A DNA stretch of 64,000 nucleotides, from positions 48,110-112,109 of the forward strand of contig CAYPXZ010000009.1 in assembly GCA_964414785.1 (NCBI GenBank). Direction: 5' to 3'. The DNA is from Palsa-1447 sp964414785. GTDB lineage: Bacteria > Verrucomicrobiota > Verrucomicrobiia > Opitutales > Opitutaceae. The translations under genes and the position numbers were made by a program. Within the stretch, counting starts at the first letter, position 1. Every line of letters starts with the position of its first letter. Below, piece by piece: positions 59,129 to 64,000 of this stretch. Below the pieces are notes generated by a model, which made no database searches, was not told where the DNA came from, and saw only the letters and a program-made list of their open reading frames with translations.

Positions 59129-59689
59129 TCAGTCGCCGATCCACACAAGGTCGCCGGCCCGGACCTCCTCAAAGAGCTCCACGATGTCCGCATTGCGCAT
59201 GAGGATGCACCCTGCGCTCAGGGGCTCCCCGATCCGCTCCTCCATCTGGGTCCCGTGGATATAGACATAGCGCTTGTAGGTATCGACGCCGTCCCCCTGG
59301 TTCACCCCGGGTTCCAGGCCTCTTAGCCAAAGGATGCGGCTTGTGATCAGGTTGGTGGTGCCGTCAGCCCCCGCCTCGACCTCGGAGAAATGCCGCCCGG
59401 TCGGAACCCGGGCCTTGAAGACCGTCCCCGGAGGCTGGCCCGAGCCGATCCGCTCCGCGATTTCATGCAGCCCCCGCGGTGTACCGAGGGAATCGGCCCT
59501 GTTTGACGGGGGCCGCTTGGAAGTCGATACGACATAGGATTTTACCACGGATCCAGCGCGCAGGAATTGCAGGGTTGAGGCCCCGATTCGGACCAGGAGA
59601 ACACGGTCTGTGTGCTTGATGCCAAGCTCGGAACGCGTTTTGTTGAACGGCTCCCAAGACGAACCTATGGACAAGACGGCATGCTTCAC
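59129..59689 (-). CDS. L,D-transpeptidase (YkuD family)
   Basis: The frame encodes a YkuD domain: RVLLVRIGASTLQFLRAGSVVKSY at the start, IHGTQMEERIGEPLSAGCILMRNADI with the catalytic His and Cys near the end. Such enzymes make 3-3 cross-links in peptidoglycan or attach lipoproteins. The only usable starts are a GTG at 59689 and a TTG at 59674, both inside the divergent asd gene. No clear signal peptide is seen with either start, which is odd for an envelope enzyme. Confidence 0.82.
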   Translation of the reverse strand: MKHAVLSIGSSWEPFNKTRSELGIKHTDRVLLVRIGASTLQFLRAGSVVKSYVVSTSKRPPSNRADSLGTPRGLHEIAERIGSGQPPGTVFKARVPTGRHFSEVEAGADGTTNLITSRILWLRGLEPGVNQGDGVDTYKRYVYIHGTQMEERIGEPLSAGCILMRNADIVELFEEVRAGDLVWIGD

Positions 59690-60716
59690 GGTTGGAATCG
59701 TCGGCGCCTCTGGCGCCGTCGGTCAAGAGTTGCTGCGCCTTTTGGAGGACCGCAACTTCCCTATTTCGACGCTCAGGCTCTTCGCCTCGGCCCGCTCGGC
59801 CGGAAAGACCGTCGAGTTCAAGGGCAAGAAGCTCGTCATCGAGGAGGCGAAGCCCGGGGTTTTCGCCAACGTCGACGTCGCATTCTTCGCCGCAGGAGGG
59901 ACCGTGACCCGCGCGCTGGCGCCTGATGCGGTGAAGGCGGGCTGCCTCGTGATCGACAAGAGTTCGGCCATGAGGATGGATCCGGACGTCCCGCTCGTCG
60001 TACCGGAGATCAATCCCGAGGCGCTCAGGCGCCACAAGGGCATCATAGCCAACCCGAACTGCTCGACAGCGGTCGCCCTCATGGGCCTGTGGCCCCTGCA
60101 CCGCCGGTTCGGCCTAAAGCGTTTCATCGCGGCCTCCTACCAGTCGGTCTCCGGCGCCGGTGCCGAGGGTGTGCGCGAGCTCGAGGCCCAAACACTGGCC
60201 TACACGAAGGGAGCCCCGCTCCAGCGCAAGGTCTTCAAGCACCAGATCGCGTTCAACGTGATCCCCCAGGTGGACACCTTCGGCCCGGACGGCTACACGG
60301 GCGAAGAGTCGAAGATCATGCTCGAGAGCCGTAAGATCATGGGCCTTCCCGATCTTCCGGTCTCGGCGACCTGTGTCCGCGTGCCGGTCATGCGCGCCCA
60401 CTCCGTGGCAATCAACGCCGAGTTCGAGCGCCCCGTTAGCGTCGCCGAGGCCCGCGAGGCCATCGCCTCATTTCCCGGGGCCCAGCTCGTGGACGAGCCC
60501 TCGCAGGGCCAGTACCCGACTCCGCTCGACTTCAGCCGCACCGTGAAGTGCGGGGTAGGGCGGATCCGCATCGACACCGCCCTCCACAACGGCCTGGCAT
60601 TCTGGGTCAGCGGCGACAATCTTTGGAAGGGAGCCGCGCTCAACGCGGTGCAGGTCGCGGAGCTGATGATTCGCGACGGACTCCTCAGGCCCAAGGCGGC
60701 GCTAGCGGCCGTCTGA
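59667..60716 (+). CDS. asd: Aspartate-semialdehyde dehydrogenase
   Basis: The ATG at 59667 gives 349 residues. The NADP-binding start FTVGIVGASGAVGQELLRLL, the catalytic Cys132 in ANPNCSTAVALMGLWPL, and RVPVMRAHSVAINAEF with the active-site His are all visible. The enzyme reduces aspartyl phosphate in the pathway to lysine, threonine and methionine. tRNA-Val begins 7 bp after its stop, so the tRNA is probably processed from the asd transcript. Confidence 0.95.
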   Translation: MDKTACFTVGIVGASGAVGQELLRLLEDRNFPISTLRLFASARSAGKTVEFKGKKLVIEEAKPGVFANVDVAFFAAGGTVTRALAPDAVKAGCLVIDKSSAMRMDPDVPLVVPEINPEALRRHKGIIANPNCSTAVALMGLWPLHRRFGLKRFIAASYQSVSGAGAEGVRELEAQTLAYTKGAPLQRKVFKHQIAFNVIPQVDTFGPDGYTGEESKIMLESRKIMGLPDLPVSATCVRVPVMRAHSVAINAEFERPVSVAEAREAIASFPGAQLVDEPSQGQYPTPLDFSRTVKCGVGRIRIDTALHNGLAFWVSGDNLWKGAALNAVQVAELMIRDGLLRPKAALAAV

Positions 60717-60723
60717 TTGGAAC

Positions 60724-60800
60724 GGACGCCTAGCTCAGTTGGTTAGAGCACCTCGTTTACACCGAGGGGGTCGGGGGTTCGAGTCCCTCGGCGTCCACCA
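60724..60800 (+). tRNA. tRNA-Val (anticodon UAC)
   Basis: Acceptor GGACGCC/GGCGTCC, anticodon stem CCTCG/CGAGG with loop TTTACAC (anticodon TAC), discriminator A and encoded CCA all fit. Its 3' end (60781-60801) is duplicated at 61525-61545, marking it as the attachment site of a small island. Confidence 0.95.
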
Positions 60801-60801
60801 G
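60781..60801 (+). repeat. Putative attL: 3' end of tRNA-Val
   Basis: TCCCTCGGCGTCCACCAG (60784-60801) is identical to 61528-61545; extended to 21 bp there is one mismatch. It comprises the T-arm 3' strand, acceptor and CCA of tRNA-Val, the usual target of tyrosine integrases. Confidence 0.75.
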
Positions 60802-60827
60802 TCTGTTTACAAATTCGATCTTTGTGT

Positions 60828-60907
60828 CCCGACCTAGGACGTTTTGTGCCGTTGCCAGCCGTTGACGCTTGCATTACACGAGCAATATGGCATAATGCTA
60901 GGTCGGG
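60828..60907 (+). promoter_or_regulatory. brnTA promoter region with nested inverted repeats
   Basis: CCCGACCTAG (60828-60837) and CTAGGTCGGG (60898-60907) form a perfect 10-bp inverted repeat whose second arm touches the brnT ATG. Inside it GCATTA (60871-60876) and TAATGC (60893-60898) form another. A TTGACG hexamer at 60862-60867 with TATGGC after 18 bp could be the promoter. BrnA-type antitoxins repress their own operon, so these are candidate operators. Confidence 0.5.
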
Positions 60908-61195
60908 ATGAGTGAACTTTCCTTCGAATGGGATCTTAAGAAGGCCGTATCAAATGAAGCTAAACACGGAGTATCGTTCGACGAGGCGAAGACAGTGTTT
61001 TACGATGAAAGAGCGCTCGTCATACCGGACCCAGACCATTCTAAGCTCGAGGACCGTTTCGTTATCATGGGAATGAGCTCGTTAAGTCGGGTGCTCGTGG
61101 TGGTCCATTGTCTACGTGGTGACAACAACGCGATTAGAATAATCTCTGCCAGAAAGGCGGGAACAAAAGAAATGCAACCATACGTAAAGGGATGA
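60908..61195 (+). CDS. brnT: BrnT-type ribonuclease toxin
   Basis: The 95-residue protein matches BrnT: SFEWDLKKAVSNEAKHGVSFDEAKTVF at the start, the DPDHSKLEDRFVIMG centre, and IRIISARKAGTKE, with catalytic-type Arg/Glu residues, near the end. BrnT is a RelE-fold RNase that halts growth until bound by BrnA. Base composition is visibly less GC-rich than the chromosome around it. It overlaps brnA by 4 nt (ATGA) and lies within tRNA-Val-derived direct repeats, so horizontal acquisition is likely. Confidence 0.93.
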   Translation: MSELSFEWDLKKAVSNEAKHGVSFDEAKTVFYDERALVIPDPDHSKLEDRFVIMGMSSLSRVLVVVHCLRGDNNAIRIISARKAGTKEMQPYVKG

Positions 61196-61422
61196 AGATG
61201 AAAAAGATCTACGATTTCAGCAACGCGAGGCCGAACCCGTACGTGAAGCGTTTGAAGAAACAGGTGACAATCCGACTCGAGGAGGAGGTCATTTTGTATT
61301 TCAAGGCTCTGTCCACGGAGACGGGCATTCCTTATCAAAACCTGATAAACCTTTATCTGCGCGATTGCGCCGCATCTAACCGCAAGTTGGCGCTGGGTTG
61401 GCGTTCGCCGAAAACTGCGTAG
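61192..61422 (+). CDS. brnA: BrnA-type antitoxin
   Basis: The 76-residue protein has the BrnA layout: an N-terminal toxin-binding part (KKIYDFSNARPNPYVKRL) and a C-terminal ribbon-helix-helix domain (KQVTIRLEEEVILYFKALSTETGIPYQNLINLYLRDCA). It should neutralise BrnT and repress the pair's promoter. It starts at the ATG overlapping the brnT stop. Confidence 0.93.
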   Translation: MKMKKIYDFSNARPNPYVKRLKKQVTIRLEEEVILYFKALSTETGIPYQNLINLYLRDCAASNRKLALGWRSPKTA

Positions 61423-61524
61423 CAAGCTCCTTCAGGCCGCCATGTAGGCCGCCAAACTCAGGCCGAACGCCCGGAATCCTGCAACCGGCTGCAACCAAAA
61501 CGCTTGTTTCGCTCGGCAGCGATG

Positions 61525-61545
61525 GACTCCCTCGGCGTCCACCAG
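61525..61545 (+). repeat. Putative attR: duplicated tRNA-Val end
   Basis: 18 bp (61528-61545) identical to the end of tRNA-Val including CCA, without the rest of a tRNA. It lies 103 bp after the brnA stop. Together with the copy at 60781 it brackets a 744-bp unit containing only brnTA. Confidence 0.75.
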
Positions 61546-61696
61546 GCAGCAGTGCACGGCAAGGGACCGCGCCACCGCGGTCCCTCGAACGAAACGAGTT
61601 CAGAGTTTCAATCGTTACCGGGATCGTTTTCCTAGGGCACCCTACGCCGGCGGGTTCCACCCGGCTCCATCCCTGATACGAAGCCGAGACCACCAC

Positions 61697-62662
61697 ATGG
61701 ATAGACCTGTCCGCTTCCTAGCACTTGCTGCGGCGTTTGCCGCACTGGGCAATGCCTCACCCGCTAGCGACGTTCCTGCGTGGGCTTACGTTGTGAATCC
61801 CCCCGGGGCGTCGTCCCTTCCAGAAGACGGCGCTCCTATCCACGTGCCGGACAGCGAGGCAACGTTTTCGAGGGCGCAGCTTGGGGATATCACGGGGCCG
61901 GTTGCGGACTGGCACCCCGACGAGCATCCGGCGATGCCTCCCATCGTCGGAAGGGGGCGGCCGCCGCAGGCCCTGGCCTGCGCCTACTGCCACCTTCCCA
62001 ACGGGGCGGGCCGACCGGAAAACGCCAGCCTGGCCGGCCTGACCGCCGCCTACATCAGGGAGCAAGTAAAGGCCTTCCAAAACGGTGAGCGACCCGGCTT
62101 GGAGCCTCGGCGCGGCCCGCAGACCACGATGATAGCCATCGCCGCCGCGCTCACCGAGAGGGAGACCAACGAGGCGGCCGACTATTTCGCGGCCGTAATT
62201 CCGTCATCGGTGGTCCATGTGGTCGAGGCCGCGACAGTGCCAAGGGTAACGGTGGCAGGTTGGACGTTGGTAAGGGACCCGCGAGGGGGTAGGGAGCTGA
62301 TCGGCAACCGGATAGTGGAGATGGCTGTCGACTTCGGCCGATTCGAGAACCGCGACTCACGGGTCAGATATGTCGCCTTTGTCCCGCCGGGAAGCATTGG
62401 CCGCGGTGCGGAACTCGCTTCCTCGGGCGTACACGGGCGCAGCGTTGTCTGCGCCACGTGCCACGGTCCCGGCCTCAAGGGCTTGGTGGATGTGCCTCGC
62501 CTGTCAGGACGTTCACCGAGCTACCTGGCGCGCCAGCTCCACGACCTGCGCAGCGGCAGGCGTCGGGGCGGAACCGCCGAATTGATGAAGCCTGTCGTCG
62601 CGAATCTGACGGACGAGGAAATCGTTGACCTCTGTGCTTACTTTGCCAGCTGCGATCCCTAG
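61697..62662 (+). CDS. Exported diheme cytochrome c
   Basis: The 321-residue protein has a signal peptide (RFLALAAAFAALGNASPA) and two heme-binding CxxCH motifs, CAYCH (~95) and CATCH (~255), each followed by a class I cytochrome-like pattern (LAGLTAAYIREQVKAF; LSGRSPSYLARQLHDL) and a distal Met candidate. It is a periplasmic electron carrier of the c553/c4-like type. No partner oxidoreductase is adjacent. It lies between the brnTA unit and the integrase, but its GC content looks chromosomal. Confidence 0.9.
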   Translation: MDRPVRFLALAAAFAALGNASPASDVPAWAYVVNPPGASSLPEDGAPIHVPDSEATFSRAQLGDITGPVADWHPDEHPAMPPIVGRGRPPQALACAYCHLPNGAGRPENASLAGLTAAYIREQVKAFQNGERPGLEPRRGPQTTMIAIAAALTERETNEAADYFAAVIPSSVVHVVEAATVPRVTVAGWTLVRDPRGGRELIGNRIVEMAVDFGRFENRDSRVRYVAFVPPGSIGRGAELASSGVHGRSVVCATCHGPGLKGLVDVPRLSGRSPSYLARQLHDLRSGRRRGGTAELMKPVVANLTDEEIVDLCAYFASCDP

Positions 62663-62696
62663 TCGGCCCCAGCGCCTCGCCTACGGGAACCGACCT

Positions 62697-63671
62697 TTAT
62701 CTAAGGAGGTCATCCAGTGGGTTGCTTGCCTTGTCGATGACGGGATGCAGATAGCCAGCCGTGGTCTCGATCGATGAATGCCCGAGCAGCCTGCGAAGAG
62801 CGTCAAGACTCTCCCGCGAATGGGTGGCATAGGCATGGCGAAGCACGTGGGGCGTGACGGCGCCTTCGAGTCCCACTTTGCGCGCCGCTCTCTGGACGGC
62901 TCGCTGAATGCACTCGGATAGGACGTGATAGCGCACGCGGACCCCCGTCCTCGGATCGTCACAGTGCTTCTCGGCAGGAAAGATCCAGAACCACTGCAGC
63001 AGGAACGGCGCCGTCGGGTACTTCTTTGCCAGCAAACCCGGGAGAGTGACGCCAACCTTTGGGTGATTCAGTCGGTCCAGGTTCCACACGGCCCGGGCAT
63101 GCTCCATTTGGAGCCTGAGCTGGGAAACGCAGGACACGGGAATCGGCACGCGGCGGTCCTTTCCTCCCTTAGCCCCCCGAATGATCAGCTGACCGTTGGC
63201 TCCCTCCTCCCAAAGCACGTCCCTCATCCGCAGCTCGACTGGCTCCGACACACGCAATCCGCACCCATAGAGGAGGTCCACCAGAAGGCGAGTCGGCGTT
63301 GTAGGGGTGTCTTCAAGCGCCTGCCTGAGTTGACGCACCTGGTCCCTAGACGGAGACACACGCTCGCGACTCGGCCGTTTTGCGCGCAACGCCCGCACGT
63401 CCCCTAAAGGATTTTCAAGTACGTCCTTGTAAAGGAACAGGACGGCCGCAAAAGCCTGACTCTGTGTCCGGGCGGCGACACCCTGCCTCGAGGCCAAGTC
63501 TGTCAGAAATGCCTCCGTCTTGCGTTCGGCGGGGAGCCCGACCGGCTGCGTCAGGCAGAAATCGTAATAGCGGCCGATCCAGTGGCAGTAGGTATCCTCA
63601 GTGCTCAGGGAATAGTGCAGGAGGCGAATTTTCCTCCCTACTTGGTCCAGCACCTCGCGACGTGATTTCAT
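62697..63671 (-). CDS. intI: Integron-type tyrosine integrase (IntI)
   Basis: With the ATG at 63671 (a TTG at 63716 is upstream) the protein has 324 residues. The N-terminal part LDQVGRKIRLLHYSLSTEDTY matches IntI. The IntI-specific patch is present: LPGLLAKKYPTAPF, WFWIFPAEKHCDDPRTGVRVRYH. Catalytic residues are Arg140 (YGCGLRVSE), Lys in GAKGGKDRRV, His275/Arg278 (TPHVLRHAYATH), His298 (LGHSS) and Tyr307 (TAGYLHP). Arg278 to His298 is 20 residues, against 23 in IntI1 from memory, indicating a 3-residue deletion. Its 5' end faces the window edge, where attI and cassettes would be expected. Confidence 0.88.
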   Translation of the reverse strand: MKSRREVLDQVGRKIRLLHYSLSTEDTYCHWIGRYYDFCLTQPVGLPAERKTEAFLTDLASRQGVAARTQSQAFAAVLFLYKDVLENPLGDVRALRAKRPSRERVSPSRDQVRQLRQALEDTPTTPTRLLVDLLYGCGLRVSEPVELRMRDVLWEEGANGQLIIRGAKGGKDRRVPIPVSCVSQLRLQMEHARAVWNLDRLNHPKVGVTLPGLLAKKYPTAPFLLQWFWIFPAEKHCDDPRTGVRVRYHVLSECIQRAVQRAARKVGLEGAVTPHVLRHAYATHSRESLDALRRLLGHSSIETTAGYLHPVIDKASNPLDDLLR

Positions 63672-64000
63672 GCCAAATATCGGATAGTGGAAACGGGCGG
63701 GACAATAGAGCTTCAAAAAAAGTTGCCAACATTAATTATGACTTGTCTAGTAGGCTTGTTAACCTGAGTCCAGGTAATACATATTGCACTATATCAACGA
63801 CTCTGGTGTATTCATATGTGGTTGATGACCGTTCAATGTATCGAAAACCGCAAGCTGGTGCCTTATCTTTGATCAACACGTCGCAACGTATGAATACCGA
63901 CGTGTTTGTGAGAACAATTGAACCGCCTACAGCGGTATAAACATAGTTCGACATCCGAAATCATGACACCACAGGTGGCGCATGTCCTCTTACAGATCGG
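63672..64000. other. AT-rich region upstream of intI, possible attI/cassette start
   Basis: From 63717 on, these bases are distinctly more AT-rich than the genome. I find no GTTRRRY core on the plus strand and no RYYYAAC on the complementary reading that would mark attI or attC. A 72-codon minus-strand ORF (63736-63954) and a plus-strand reading over 63380-63940 are open but show no recognisable protein. The sequence runs off the window. Confidence 0.4.

Noticed and set aside
63736..63954. 72-codon minus-strand ORF near the right edge
   Set aside because: No recognisable family, no ribosome site and no attC beside it; in AT-rich sequence at a window edge it could be chance. It might be part of a cassette, but this cannot be shown.
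63717..64000. attI/attC sites expected next to IntI
   Set aside because: I searched for GTTRRRY and RYYYAAC on both strands and found only imperfect matches such as GTTAACC and GTTGATG, so no recombination site is reported.

Overview
The window looks like the chromosome of a GC-rich, Gram-negative Verrucomicrobiota bacterium, most likely of the Opitutaceae. This rests on a 51-residue basic protein of the Chlamydia/Verrucomicrobia type (49285-49440), a short RpoZ of verrucomicrobial type, a large TonB-dependent receptor without a SusD partner, and two C-terminal ~130-residue repeats on a GH16 enzyme of a kind I associate with secreted Opitutaceae proteins. The placement is by recognition only; no search was run.

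Region 1 (1-10083, + strand) is a tightly packed purine/ureide operon: malate synthase (end only), OHCU decarboxylase, HIU hydrolase, allantoate amidohydrolase, allantoinase, ureidoglycine aminohydrolase, a second amidohydrolase (probably ureidoglycolate), a single-chain xanthine dehydrogenase and a GNAT acetyltransferase. It covers every step from hypoxanthine/xanthine to glyoxylate and malate except urate oxidation, which is not in view.

Region 2 (10135-16553, - strand) runs trxB, then a Fur-family regulator under a Fur-box-like operator, sufC, sufB, sufD, sufT and finally xdhC. The xanthine dehydrogenase maturation factor therefore ends an Fe-S assembly operon and faces the Fe-S enzyme it serves.

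Region 3 (16750-23772) holds a secreted nitrilase-fold hydrolase, the overlapping operon pyrH-frr-proB-MFS-uvrD (- strand) and tRNA-Gln(UUG).

Region 4 (23947-38682) is a beta-glucan utilisation locus, probably for laminarin or a similar beta-1,3/1,6-glucan: GH2, GH1, GH16, a LacI-family regulator, a GPH sugar:cation symporter, GH30 and a TonB-dependent receptor. AT-rich promoter islands carry recurring TGTGCA/TGCACA half-sites, and two promoters share TGCACA-N6-TTGACA.

Region 5 (38714-49440) is mixed: a membrane-anchored SGNH hydrolase with TPRs; crcB plus a DUF190 gene behind a fluoride riboswitch; a lipoprotein glycosidase with a PA14-like end; a CBS-SpoIIE-type phosphatase; small membrane proteins; a chromate-type transporter; a triple-BON protein; DedA; and the small basic protein.

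Region 6 (49582-60800) is mainly housekeeping: rpoZ, smpB, thrB, a lone receiver, trmL, prs, an HtrA protease, pyrE, an HTH-metallo-beta-lactamase fusion, a PP2C phosphatase, a DinG-type helicase, an L,D-transpeptidase, asd and tRNA-Val(UAC).

Region 7 (60781-64000) is accessory. A BrnT/BrnA toxin-antitoxin pair of visibly lower GC lies between the 3' end of tRNA-Val and a second copy of that end 744 bp away, as expected of a small island integrated at a tRNA gene. A diheme cytochrome c follows, then an integron-type integrase (IntI) whose 5' end faces an AT-rich stretch running off the window, where a cassette array would be expected.
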